The notes under the pieces are model-generated. The model was not told the origin of the DNA. It made no database searches and worked only from the letters and a program-made list of their open reading frames with translations. From Blepharisma japonicum (lineage: Eukaryota > Ciliophora > Heterotrichea > Heterotrichida > Blepharismidae), in NCBI GenBank assembly GCA_949751835.1, contig CATKHK010000132.1:19048-83047 (forward strand): a stretch of DNA of 64,000 nucleotides. Direction: 5' to 3'. Made by a program: the position numbers and the translations under genes. Positions 40,481 through 52,199 of the stretch are shown here, one piece after another. Positions within the stretch are counted from its first letter, which is position 1; every line of letters begins with the position of its first letter.

Positions 40481-43147
40481 ATGGAAGAAGCAAAAAGTCC
40501 AACTCGTGGTGGCATCAACTCTCGAAGGACCACGATTGCAGAAATCCGTCACAGTTCTGAGCTCTTCAACCCTATTCGGGACCTACTCGCAGCCGCAAAC
40601 AAACCTCTGCTTTCCAAATCACAAGATGTGTCCTTTGCATCAAGAATGACTGGTTGCCTTAACCATTGATCCTATACAACTTTCATGACGTTTTTAACGA
40701 TCTACGCATTATTTGCGGACGATTTTCGCTTAGCTTTGACTTCTAAACCAGCTGATGACATCTTTTATGGTTTTACAACTGCTTGCCTATTTTTCTTCTC
40801 TGTCGAAATAATTCTTTCGTCAATTTTTAAGGAAGGATATTGGCTAAGCTTTTTCTTTTGGCTAGATGTGGTATCAACGTTATCACTCATCACCGATATT
40901 GGCTGGATTTGGAATGAAATGGTAGGCACTAGTTCTATTTCTAAAGGTGCAAAGGTCGCAAGAGCAGGTAGAGCTTCCAGAGCTGGGACACGTGCTGCAA
41001 GAATTATCAGGGTAATTCGCGTTATCCGGCTTATAAGAGTTGCCAAACTCTATAAAGCCGCGAAATCGAATATGATAAATAAGGATAAAGAAGATAAAGG
41101 ACAGTTAAAGCGAGCCAGAGTGATATTCAGGGGAAACCAAGTCGCTGATATAAAGCAATTTGTAGTCTCTGCACAGGCGCCAGTCGAAATCGACAGCAGT
41201 GATTCTAGCAATAATGCGTCAGCTTCCCAGTCCTTTAGCTCAATGTCTCCTCAAGATCTTAATGGAACTCCTAGCAATGAAGAAGAAAGCAGGGAAGAAA
41301 TTGTTTCGGATCAAGAAGAAGCGGACATTGCAGACTTAAAAATTCCTGAAGAATCAAAAATAGGCAAAAAACTGTCAGAATTGACGACAAAGAGGATCAT
41401 TATATTGGTGTTGAGCGTTATGATAATGCTACCGTTTTTTTCGACGACGTTTTATAATGAAAGTAACGTTTCTTATGAGTATGGGCTTGAAATTATAAAT
41501 GACCTGATAGGAACGTCAGGTTTTGATTTAGCCTTTGAAGATTACGTTTCTGAGCACAAAGATCTTTATACACCTCTGATATTTTTAGAGGTGAATAATT
41601 TAAAAAACTGAAGCTCAAGCGTAAACGTCGATGATTTAAGGTCAACTGAGCAACTTACTGTTACTCTTTCAGGGGTTCCTTCTGACTACAACTATTCAAG
41701 CTACTCTGTTTTTGATTTGCGTAGCTCCACCAAGCTAGACGCTGAGTTGAGTATCGTAAAAACTGTTTTTATTTGCCTTATGCTAAGTATATCTGCTATT
41801 TTTCTATCAAAAGATGCTCAAGATTTAGTTCTTGAGCCTCTTGAAAATATGATGCAGACAGTTAAAAATATATCAAAAAACCCTCTTAAAGCTGCCCAAA
41901 TCGCTGAAAGTGACGAATTTTTGATGGAAGAAATGGCCCACGATGACATTGTGGGACAGAAGAAGAAAGTCAAAAGTTCTATGGAGGCTGAGTTTCTGAA
42001 AGAAACTATAAATAAAGTCACTATGCTGCTAGCATTAGGCTTTGGAGAGGCTGGCTCCGAAATTATAGCATCAAACATGCAAAAAGGAGGCGGAGAAGTA
42101 GACCCAATGATCGCAGGTAAGAAAACCTACTGCATTTTTGGGTTTTGTGACATAAGAAATTTCACTGATACAACTGAAGTATTAGAAGAAAAAGTTATGG
42201 CTTTTGTCAACGACATTGCACATATAGTTCATGGCTATGTGGACTATTTTGCAGGTTGTGCTAATAAAAATATAGGTGACGCATTTTTATTAGTTTGAAA
42301 AATTAATGATGAAAATATGCTAAAAGAAGCTGAAAAAGACACCTTGGCAAGGAAAAATCCGTTTGTTAGGGAACTTGCTGATATGGCGGTTATAAGTTTT
42401 TTGAAAATTATAGCTGAAATACATAGGAATCCTAAAGTTTTGAAATACAGAGAGCATCAGATGTTAAATGAGAGGCTTCCAGGGTATTCCGTGAAAATGG
42501 GATTTGGGCTGCATTTAGGATGGGCAATTGAAGGAGCTATTGGAAGCGAGTTTAAAATAGATGCATCTTATTTGTCACCTAACGTTAATTTAGCTTCAAG
42601 ATTAGAAGCTGCTACCAAACAGTTTGGTGTCCCTATTTTAATTTCAGACGCTTTATGGAGACTGTGCAGCCAAGTCACAAGATCCAAACTTCGAAAAATC
42701 GACAGAGTCACTGTTAAAGGCAGCAAAGAGCCAATCGAGCTTTACACTTGTGACATTGACACAAACAACCTAAAACCTCGTCAAGAAAATGACACTGAAA
42801 CCACTGAAGGAATGAAAAAGTCAAGGATTATGGCAAGACTAAGAAAGCAAGCCTTCAAAAAACGGCTCGTAAGCGACGGATACCATGCGTATCAGCTATT
42901 TAATGATGACGAAGATCTATTGATGATGAGATCTAGCGTCAGTCATAAATTCGTAAAAACCTTTGGAAAAGCACTAAAAAATTATCTCGATGGAGATTGG
43001 GATAAAGCTATTGAAGGGTTTAATAAAGCTCAATTTATCAAGAAAACTCCTGATGGGCCATGCAGGGCACTTTTGGAATTTATGGAGCAGGAAGGTGGAA
43101 GAGCGCCTGATTTTTGGCCGGGGTATAGAGAGCTTCATGATAAATAA
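40481..43147 (+). CDS. Voltage-sensor / class III nucleotide cyclase / TPR fusion, likely active
   Basis: 888 residues with TGA as Trp. Residues ~50-190 form four membrane segments ending in an S4-like helix with Arg every third position (RAARIIRVIRVIRLIRVAK). A Ser/Asp-rich linker has one FRG motif near residue 216. A membrane segment (~305), an extracellular stretch and another membrane segment (~425) precede the class III cyclase domain (~540-770). Metal aspartates D557 (FCDIRNFT) and D600 (IGDAF), base-selecting K596 and D694, and transition-state N703 and R707 (VNLASR) are all present, favouring adenylate cyclase. The tail (~830-870) resembles one TPR. Channel-cyclase fusions are known from Paramecium, Tetrahymena and Plasmodium; no pore loop is evident here, so voltage may gate cAMP synthesis directly. 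Confidence 0.85.
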
Positions 43148-43547
43148 TTATTTAAGAATTTTATATGATTTTATATTGAACTTGCTTATTTTGCATGAAT
43201 TTGTGCTAAAAATAAGTTTTGATATTTATCCAGACCTTGTCTTTTTTATAATTTTATATATATAGTAGAGTTTAAGATAATATATCTCTATGAACTCTTT
43301 TTATCCTAAAAGGAGTTTAAAAATGACCTCTAAATATGCATCTTTAAACCAAATTACCAATTAAAAATCATTAAAATTACAGTTAATTTTGCCGTTCCAA
43401 TAAAAACTTATTAACTATTTTTAAATTTCTTATCTTTATTATTCCTTTTCCCCTAGAAATTTCCTATTGCTACAATTTATATATAATTTTTCTAATTTTC
43501 TGCTCTAGAAACAAAAGTAAAAGCTTGCTTTTTTATAAAAATAATAC
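43148..43547 (+). other. Intergenic, no gene seen
   Basis: 400 bp of AT-rich DNA between the two cyclase fusions, with a GTTTAAGATAATATATCTC stretch and poly-A runs. No coding relic noticed. Confidence 0.45.
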
Positions 43548-46500
43548 ATGGAAACAAATGAATCAAATGGAGCAAGTATTGATATTCGAAGATTCAGCTC
43601 AGAAATACCCCTCCGAGAAATCATTTCGGCAGCTTACGGCCCACGCGGCCAAACTCGCTTTCAAAAGCTTAGAGCATTTTGTAAGCAAATTCTAACTCAC
43701 TGAGGGTATGCATTTTGTATGATCCTTCTTACGCTTTTTGTTCTTTTCTGTGATGACATACGCTTAATTGCAACATCAAAAAGCACTGATGATATATTTT
43801 TCAGTTTTGTGACAATTTGTATGGCTTTTTTTGCCTTTGATATAATTATCTCATCAATTATTATTGATAGGTATTTTCTTTGTTTTTTCTTTTGGCTTGA
43901 TATTGTCTTAACGGCTTCACTTATAATGGATATTGGCTGAATATGAGATCAAATAACTGGAGATAATAAAATTACTACAGGAGAAGGCACTCAAGCTTCA
44001 AAAGTCCAAACTGCAAGCCAAGCATCTCGTACAGGGACTCGAGCAGCCAGAATTATCAGAGCCCTAAAGACAATCAGATTAATAAGAATTGCAAAATTAT
44101 ATAAAATTGCTCAGTCACAGACTGAAAAAAAACAAAGCAGCCAACAAAAATTAGAAAGGTCGCCTGTGCTTTATAGAGGAACGGATAATCCTATTAATGT
44201 CAATTACAACCAAATACAAGATGTTCCCCAAGGAGATCTCAATAGCGGGTCAAGTTTAAGTGCTGGCGAAGATTCATATAGCCAAGTCAGCAATGAAAAT
44301 CGGCTTGATAGAGGAATTTGTGCATTTAGAGGGCCAAATTTGCCTGTAATTAATGATGTTTTGGCTTCTTCAGCTGGAGAAGTAAATTTAGAAATCAGCT
44401 CATCAAGGCCAAATACGACGAATTCTTTTTCTTCAGTATCAGTTTCACGGCATTTTTTCCCTACTACGGAGCTTCAAGATCCCGCTAAATTAGAACGAGC
44501 CATAATACAGTTCAGAGGGTCACATGACCCAGCTGTCCCAAATTCTATTAATAACTGTTGGGACCGTATTGACTCTATTGGAGCTTCTAATGAAGGCTCT
44601 GAATCACAGTCATTTTTAACGTCAAAAAATTCCAATAAAGAAATTTTGACTGAAAATAAGCTGGACAGAGCTGTCAATGTATTTCGAGGCAATCTGGATC
44701 CAATTTCGGATAAAATAATTAATCAAAGTGCACAAGCTATGGATACGATAAGGACAAATAGCAATTTGTCAGAATCTCAGTCATTTTTAACAAGCAGAAG
44801 CATAAGCAGAGATTTTTTAGATGAAAATAAGCTGGGAAGGGCTTCGATTATTTTTAGAGGAGAATTTAATCCGATTTCTGACCAAATAACAAATGAAAAT
44901 GTAGAAGGAATCGATACAATAAGAAGCTGTAGCAGCATATCAGAATCACAAACATTTTTGACGCCAAAGAGCTCTGATACAGACTTTTTCCGAGAAAATA
45001 AGCTGGAGAGAGGAATTATTGCCTTTCGCGGTGACTTTGAGCCCGTTTCTAACCAAGTTATAATACAAAATCCTGTCAGGATGGGAACCTTAACAAGCAA
45101 TAATTTTTCAGAATGCCAGTCATTTTTAATGTCAGATGTTTCTGGAGAAGAAAAGGCTAATAAAACCTTTGATCGAGCTGTCATAGTATATAGAGGAAAT
45201 TCTGAGCCAATTTCTAATCAGTTTATATACCAAAATATAAATAGAATTAATACACTAAAAAGCAATACGGATTTCTCCCCATCTCAATCTTTCAGTGACA
45301 CAAATTCTCAAAATATTATTAGGTCAAGTCAAATTTCTGAAGAAAATCGGCGGAACCATGGAGGATCTGTTGATGGGTCAATCCAAAGCGATTTTCTTTC
45401 ACAAATGAAAAGGCGAGAAGAAGAATTGAAAATAGGTGAAGACATAACAGATGTCGCCACAAAGCGAGTCATTATTTTGGTTTTCAGTGTTTTAATCATT
45501 ATTCCTTTCTTTTCTACAGCATTTATTCAAGCAGAGAATACGTCTTATCAATATGGATTATCAGTGATCAATACGCTGCTTACAGATAATGATACTGATG
45601 CAGAGTTTGCCTTTAATCAGTTTGTGGATGATCATAAAAATTTATGAAATCCATTGATTTATTTGATGGTGAACCATACTAATATGATATATAAATGCGA
45701 TGTAGATCCTGATGAATTAAGACCTCTAGAACAATTAACAGCAGTTTTGCCTGATGTAGATAATGATTATTACTATTTTAGCTATGCTGTTTTTGATATG
45801 AGACATACAACAAGGCTTGATGCAGAACTGAATATGATTGAAACTGCTTTTATTTGTGTGCTTTTGATGGCAGCGTCTACTTTGATAGCAAAAGATACAA
45901 AAATGATGCTTCATGGACCTTTTGGAAAAATGATAGAAGACTTAAAAGCTATCTTAAGAAACCCTCTAAAAGCAGGGCTTAAAGCTCAAAAAGAAGAGCT
46001 TAAGCAGCCTCGGCAAATCCTTAGAAATGACAGCTGGAGGTCTATTTTAGGAAAAGAAACGACTGTATATGAAACTAAGTATCTCCAAGCTACTGTAAAT
46101 AAAATTGCGATTTTATTAGCATCAGGGTTTGGAGAAAACGGGATGAAAATAATTGAACAAAATTTATCAAATGCAGATGGAAGCATTGACACTTTAGTAC
46201 CAGGTAAAAAAACGTACTGTATATTCGGGATATGCAAAATCAGAAATTTCAACGAGACAACTGAAATTTTGAGAGAAGATGTTTTAGGGTTTGTTAACCA
46301 AATAGCTCATATTGTTCAAAGTGTGACGGAGTATTTTTCAGGACACATAAACAAAAATATGGGAAATTCATTTTTGATGGTATGGAAGCCATATGAGACA
46401 AATTCAATAGAGATAGAGGAAAATGAAATTTTATCCGATGAAAAATTTTCATCTGTAAGTGAAATAGCAGACATGTCTTTTATATGTTCTCTAAAAATTA

Positions 46501-47237
46501 TTGCAGGTATCTATAAGCATCCTTACATTCTAAAGTATAGAGACCATATTGAGCTTACGCAGCACATGCCTGGCTATTCTGTACAATTAGACTTTGGGCT
46601 GCACTATGGATGGGCTATTGAAGGAGTTATTGGGAGCGAATATAAAATTGATGCATCTTATTTATCTCCAGCATTAGAAGTATCGAAGAAAATGGAATCA
46701 TTGACAAAGCATTATGGAGTTCCTCTAATAATCAGTAATTCTTTGTATGAAATTTGTTCTGAAGAAGCCAAAGCAAAATTGAGAAAAATAGATAAAATTC
46801 AATTGTCATTGGAAGGAAATATGATTCCTTTAGAATTATATACTTGTGATATAGCGCCAGAGTTACTAAAACCATATGAGAAAATTAATTCAGAAAATAT
46901 GAATAAATTAAGTAAAAGAATCAAAGAAAGAAAAGAAAATTTAAAGAAAAAAATAGCTGCTGGAGAGTACAAAGTAGCTCAGCTACTTGAGCATGATAGA
47001 GATTTATTTGTAATGACCAATTGCGTAAGTGAGAAATTTATTAGAACTTATGGAAAGGCATTGAATTATTATATGGAAGGAAATTGGGCAAAGGCCAGAG
47101 AAGGGTTTATTAAAGCTCAGCATCTGAAAAAGTTTGATGATGGGCCTTGTAGAGCACTTTTAGAATACATGAAAGATATAGGTGCAAGCCCACCTGAAAG
47201 CTGAAAGGGGTATAGAGAAATTAATGAAAATGATTAA
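43548..47237 (+). CDS. Voltage-sensor / pseudo-cyclase fusion with expanded linker repeats
   Basis: 1229 residues, TGA as Trp, stop TAA. Same layout as the upstream gene: four membrane segments with S4 (RAARIIRALKTIRLIRIAK), linker, two membrane segments, cyclase domain, TPR-like tail. The linker has grown to ~400 residues by tandem repetition (see the repeat entry). The cyclase fold is kept (KTYCIFGICKIRNF, NKNMGNSFLMVW, IDASYLSP) but metal Asp 1 is K897 and metal Asp 2 is N940. The VN-x3-R transition-state motif reads LEVSKK, losing both Asn and Arg. The base-selecting Lys and Asp positions remain. It should not make cyclic nucleotide; it may act as a regulatory or decoy subunit. Confidence 0.85.
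44148..45312 (+). repeat. Seven tandem ~57-residue FRG repeats in the pseudo-cyclase linker
   Basis: Each unit starts L-[DEKG]-R-A/G-x3-F/Y-R-G, runs on to P-I/V-[SN] and ends in a Ser-rich [ES]-SQSFLT-type segment. The F/Y-R-G codons sit at 44172, 44325, 44511, 44682, 44853, 45024 and 45189, so steps are 153, 186, 171, 171, 171 and 165 bp, all multiples of three. Units 3 to 6 are the most alike (57-codon period). The neighbouring active cyclase has a single copy (RVIFRG at ~41120), so expansion followed gene duplication. Confidence 0.85.
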
Positions 47238-47354
47238 ATTGATAATGTAATTTATGATATAATTTTTAATCAATTGATAATTAAAAATAAAACTATTGAC
47301 AATAAAAAAATTATTTTTCATTAATTTTAAGATTCTATACTAAATCTTTATATA

Positions 47355-47972
47355 CTAAAAATCGGAATTGCAATTTGGACATTTTGGACTCTCTGAAGTC
47401 ATAATTCATTCATCAATACATTGGCTATGAAAAACGTGTCAGCAGTTAATTACTCTTACAGGGTCACAGTCAAATAATTCCATTAAACATACTGTGCAAA
47501 CTGGCTCACCTTTAAACCTTATATAGCCTGAAAAATATTTCAGAGGATATTTATGCTCAATTCAAGTATATCCTATTAACCTCCTGCCTGAATTCTGGTA
47601 TAAATCTCCTGAATCGCTTGGCAAAGAAGCTGTGACGACTTCAAATTTATGTTCAGCTTTAAATTTTTTACATACATAAAATAAAATACAGCCAAGTCTG
47701 AATAAAAAATACCAAAACAAGCCGAAAGAAAGCCCCATTACAATGCTCATAAGTAGAACTGTCCCATTACTTGAACCACTATTCCCCTCAGATGAGGATT
47801 CTGAAGAATTTGTTTGAGTTTGCAGTATACAATCCCCTGAATCAAAATTGCAAGAAGTATTATTGCATTGAAGATCACAGTGGCCATTCCCTAAGATTTC
47901 AGAGTTGCAGGAGCAGTTTTGAGAGCTGGAGAGCTGAATTGATCCAATAAAAAAAATCAGGAGGACATACAT
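47355..47972 (-). CDS. LNR + transmembrane + RING-H2 protein
   Basis: 205 residues when TGA is Trp. It has a signal peptide (MYVLLIFFIGSIQLSSS), then a Notch/LNR-type cysteine module (CNSEILGNGHCDLQCNN to CNFDSGDC, the N-G-x-CD and D-x-GDC calcium pattern). A Ser/Gly-rich stalk precedes one membrane helix (~73-97). At the C-terminus is a RING-H2 finger: CTVC, then CWHVFHSQCIDEW, then CPNC. Two Trp, including the one before the RING His, are TGA. RING-H2 proteins are E2-recruiting ubiquitin ligases. Here an outside calcium-binding module would be coupled to an inside ligase. Under the standard code the RING is lost. Confidence 0.85.
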
Positions 47973-48048
47973 ATTATGTTTACCATAGATTTTTAATTGT
48001 AGGTAATAATAGAAAGGAAAATTTTGGAGTTATTTCCTTAAAAAATAA

Positions 48049-48207
48049 TTTTTAATTGAAAAGGATATTTTTACTGAATACTATGAACATTTTTATGATT
48101 ATAATAATGGAGTTAAATTAATCACTAATATAGCCTATAAAACAGACTTAAATTCAAAATATTTTTGTGATAATTTACTATTAGATTTGTTGGAAAGGGG
48201 GAATTAA
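48049..48207 (+). pseudogene. Gene relic (YDYNNGV-type)
   Basis: A 52-codon open stretch after a TAA, ending in TAA, reads as protein (DIFTEYYEHFYDYNNGVKL, then SKYFCDNLLLDLLERGN). A shorter, similar string (ISYDYENGVTWNINSERNIV) occurs at 53599-53712. Both may descend from one gene. Confidence 0.35.
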
Positions 48208-48264
48208 TACTTGTGAAGTAGAAATTTTCTTAACAACAATATTTTACAAAATAATAAATAAAAC

Positions 48265-48456
48265 ATGTGCTCTAAAGTAGTCGGCATAGCTGACTGCGAC
48301 AACATATTTTATTTATTGGCCAACCAGGACATTTTTTATGAATCAATTTCAGCTATTTTTTGAGGTCAGAAGTATCAAGCAGTATCAAAAGACAAGCTAA
48401 ATAAAATTAGGAATAATTATTTCTCTTTCTCTTATGATAGTTTTGCATCTTGATAA
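48265..48456 (+). CDS. Short ORF, unknown or relic
   Basis: 63 residues from ATG to TAA, one TGA as Trp (AIFWGQKYQ) and another just before the stop. It has a balanced protein-like composition but no family. It may be the 5' remnant of a gene whose remainder (48457-48889) is unreadable. Confidence 0.3.
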
Positions 48457-48889
48457 ATAATATTAATTCTGCTTGATTGGTTTTAATGGAATCTATTGAT
48501 TTTAGATGCAATTATTATCTGCTATCTTATAGGAAATTAAAATTTTGTTGCATAATACTTGATTCATAAAAAATCTTTTGGTCGATCGAAATAATTTTTT
48601 TGGGAAGTATCTATATTCAATAGTCCCATCTCAGATCAAGAGCTCAGCTGCCTTCAGCGAATATAAGGAGATTATAAATGACTATCTATGTATGGCACTT
48701 GCTCATATTCGGACATTCCTATTTACACCATAAAAATTATTTAAGAGGTTTGGAAAGAACTGTTTAAAACTATTGCATAAAGAAAAATTATTAAAATCGA
48801 ATTTCTAGGTAACTTGTCTTTGCTAGTTGAGCCAATCGCCTTAATAGAATCGACGTCTATCAAAAATAATATAATTGCCCGCTATTGTA

Positions 48890-50638
48890 ATGAGTGTCCA
48901 AAAATGCTATATTTCTTGATGTCCTCAAAGAGCTGAAATATTATGCAAATGCACTTCTAATGAGATTTTCATGTGCAAAAATCACATTAATGAGCATACT
49001 TCTACTTTTTTTGGATGAAATCATAATTTCATACAGATAGAAGCTTCTCAAAAGCAAAACAAGGCAATTATTGATGTGCTCACCGATATAAAGCAGCAAA
49101 TTATGAAAGTAAGGAAGGAATCTATAGAAATCTTTTCTAAATGCATATCTAGCTTTGAAAGCTTAATAGACTACAGCCTACAAAATACTGATTTTATTAT
49201 CAATCAAATTGACCAGCGGATTCATGCTCTTGCAAATATAGATATAAATTCCAAAATTTATGATTTATTTGAAGAAGAACTCTCTAGAAACATTGAGTCT
49301 TTATTAGATGATAACGAAAATAAAAAAATCGTGAATTCTATCAACAAATTTATGAAAGAAATTATAAAAATAACTGAAAATGTAGCTAAACGCCCATCTT
49401 CAGCAATCAAAGAATTTCTTGGTAAATTTGAAGAAAAATCAATTGACGAAGAACTCAAAAAACATGAAAATTTTATTAAATCGTGAGCTGAAGATTTCAG
49501 AGATTTTCCATCAAGAAGTCCTTTTTGGCATTGCAAAAAAGGAATTTTTGAATATTATTCAGGAAATGCAATCCAGGCACTCAATGATATCAATTTTGCT
49601 ATTTTTATAAAGCCAGGATATTTAGATGCTATCTGATATAAAAGTATTATCCTCGCAAATCTAAATAGAAAAGAAGAAGCAATTACTTGTTTAAATGAAC
49701 TTATAGACAGCAATCCGCAATTTTCAATTGTCCATCTGATAAAAGCTGAATTTTTATTTTCAATCAATTTAAAAAAAGAAAGCTTGGACTGTTATAATAA
49801 ACCCTGCAGCTTCCCTGAAAAATTTTTTATGAATTATTTTAAATACAAGTGTCTGCTTGATTTACAAAAATACAATGAAATTATTAATTGTTGCAATGAA
49901 TTGATTCAAGAATATCCTAAATTTAGCCTGAGCTACTCCCAAAAAGGAAGTGCATGCCAAGAGTTAAAACAATATGATGACGCTTCGAATTGTTATAGTG
50001 AAGCAATTATTACTGATTCAAATTGCTATCAAGCTTTCAATGGACTAGGAAAGCTTTATTTCGCCGAAAAAAATGGCGAAGAAGCTATAAAATATTTCAA
50101 TGAAGCAATTAAGGTTAATCCTTACTATTCCTGAGGTTACAGTAACAAAGGAGCAGTACTACTTTCGTTAAATAAAAGAAAAGAAGCAATGGAGGCTTGA
50201 AATCTTGCTATTAAGTTTGACCAGAATAATCACTTTGCTTATAATAACATAGGAAATTATTTTTTTAAAGAACAGAGGCTTGACGATGCCATCAAAAACT
50301 ACAATGAAGCTATCAGAAGTAAGCCTAATTATATCTCTGCATACATTAATAAAGGAGTAACTCTCAAAAAAAAAGGAGAATATGATGATGCTATAGAATG
50401 CTACACAAATATCATAAGAATTGATCCAAATTATGATTCTGCATATTATAATATAGGGTGCATACTACTTGATAAAAAGCAATATGAAGAGTCTATAAAA
50501 TATTTTAATGATGCCATTTCGATCAAGCCTGAAAATGAAATGTATCATCAAACTCTGGCAGATGCTCTTGATGAAATTAGTAAGGAAAAAAAAGCTATGG
50601 AAAGTTATAATAAAGGTATTGAAATTAAGAATAATTAA
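48890..50638 (+). CDS. B-box-like zinc module + TPR-repeat protein
   Basis: 582 residues, TGA as Trp, ATG at 48890, stop TAA. The first ~45 residues hold a Cys/His cluster (CYISWCPQRAEILCKC, then MCKNHINEH) with B-box-like spacing. Residues ~50-190 form a coiled coil, as in TRIM proteins. From ~205 to the end there are about ten TPR units, several near consensus (AYNNIGNYFFKEQRLDDAIK, AYYNIGCILLDKKQYEESIK). It has the TRIM-like order of B-box then coiled coil, with TPRs as the partner-binding end and no RING. Probably a scaffold. The shorter start at 49076 would lose the zinc module. Confidence 0.82.
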
Positions 50639-51371
50639 GAAATTAAAATATTTATTTCAGTAAAATTAATTTTTTTAAGAATTGATTCCCTTACAAAAAT
50701 CACTTTCATAGCAAAGAAAGAGCAAGTATATTATTTAGCTATAGCCTTAATGAAATCTAGAAAAAATAAATATTAAATCATTTGTGTTTTATTATATAAA
50801 AAGACTTTTAAATTAGATTAGATTATATAAGGCAATATTAGAGAAAGGCATGCTACTTAGTTAAAAGGCCATTTGTATGGGAATCAATAAGACTAAAAAT
50901 TCTGCATGCTAAAAAATGACTCTAAGATTTTCTCTGTATACATTATGTATTTTTAACTGAGTCAGCAAGGAGCTGCATCACTTAATTTCAATCGAAGGTT
51001 ACCCTAATAGGTCACTGCTATACATATATTTAGTGGATAAATGATTATGATCATTCATGGGTCTTAGTAGAAATGCAATTGTGTATCCCATTAGATTTTT
51101 GAGTGTAGCTTTCTCTAAAGCATCTATAATTTCTACCAAAACTATTTAAAAGGGGTGATTGTGAAGGTATTAGATGAAATAATTGATAAAGCGATGATTT
51201 TAAATATGTGCTTTAATTCAAAAGTATTCAATTCAAAAATAATTATTAGCTAGATTTATTTCCAATTGGTATCGAAATAGATGAATTGTTTCAAGTTTAT
51301 TATAATTTATATCTTTAAAAATCAGAATTATCAAATCTACTGTTTTCTTTATAAAACTAATCAACAAAATT
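50639..51371 (+). other. Gap with one relic
   Basis: 733 bp. On the minus strand 51145-50999 reads as protein (EIIDALEKATLKNLMGYTIA, then FLLRPMNDHNHLS) between two TAA codons; it is a relic of unknown origin. The rest is AT-rich with no signal. Confidence 0.4.
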
Positions 51372-52199
51372 ATGTCACTCAAGCCTGATAATCTAGCAAT
51401 CCAAAAGCGCCCAACAATAAGAACAAAAATAGTCACCCATCTTCTCTCTTCAATTGATCTATTACAAAATGACCTAAAAAATATTAAAAAAGAACCAGTT
51501 AAATCTTCCTCAATTGATACCTTAAGAATCCTCACCCAAATATCATCACCAAAAACAGGAATTACTTTCAATAGAACTAAGACATATTTGAAAGGAAAAA
51601 GCCGGATTGAGCTAATCAAAAATAAAGAAGAGTTAGAAAAGCATAAACAAAAAGAAAAAAACGCTTTGCAAATCATTTATGGGGATAACCCACAGCACAA
51701 GAGATATATGACTCAAGAAATTTTCACTGATAAAGAGACCTATAGACTTGTGCAAAATAATAAAAGAAAATACGGTCCAGATAGAACGAAATCAAAATTA
51801 AATATTCAATTTTTTGAGACACCTAAGGCGAATTATCAATATAGAAGAGGAAAAGAAAAGGTGGTTGCAAAAGAAGAAGTTGCAAAAGGGCTGAATTCAA
51901 TTTACTTTAATCATATGTATAGAAACTCGCCAAGAATTATTAAAAAAAATTTATTAAAAAGCATCGAAGAATCAAAAATAAAGAGTTGCTCTTTAGCTTC
52001 TTTATCTGAATTTTCGAGTCGCAGTTCGCCTGTTGGGAAGCTTGAATTGATTTCCAAAAAGACTATTGGGGATGAAGAATTAGATAAATGCATACAATCT
52101 GTCATAAAAAATCATTCGAAAGAATCAGACCAAATGAAAACAAAGCTTGGCCTTGAATTATCGAAATCTCCAAAAGTGAACTTAAAAGCATTTAATTAG
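51372..52199 (+). CDS. Basic protein, unknown (parent of the 56.7-kb copy)
   Basis: 275 residues, ATG to TAG, no TGA needed. Highly basic (Lys/Arg ~20%), Ser-rich, no membrane segment. It has a short Gln/Arg motif (YQYRRGKEKVVAKEEVAKG) around residue 160. Family unknown. Its 3' half plus about 75 bp downstream (51743-52276) recurs at 56690-57221 with a few point changes and two single-base deletions, so it was the source of, or sister to, that copy. Confidence 0.65.
   Translation: MSLKPDNLAIQKRPTIRTKIVTHLLSSIDLLQNDLKNIKKEPVKSSSIDTLRILTQISSPKTGITFNRTKTYLKGKSRIELIKNKEELEKHKQKEKNALQIIYGDNPQHKRYMTQEIFTDKETYRLVQNNKRKYGPDRTKSKLNIQFFETPKANYQYRRGKEKVVAKEEVAKGLNSIYFNHMYRNSPRIIKKNLLKSIEESKIKSCSLASLSEFSSRSSPVGKLELISKKTIGDEELDKCIQSVIKNHSKESDQMKTKLGLELSKSPKVNLKAFN

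Larger units (their letters stand above)
47973..48889 (+). other. Gap with two gene fragments
   Basis: 917 bp holding the relic at 48049 and the short ORF at 48265. From 48457 to 48889 I see only AT-rich sequence with broken frames. Confidence 0.4.
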
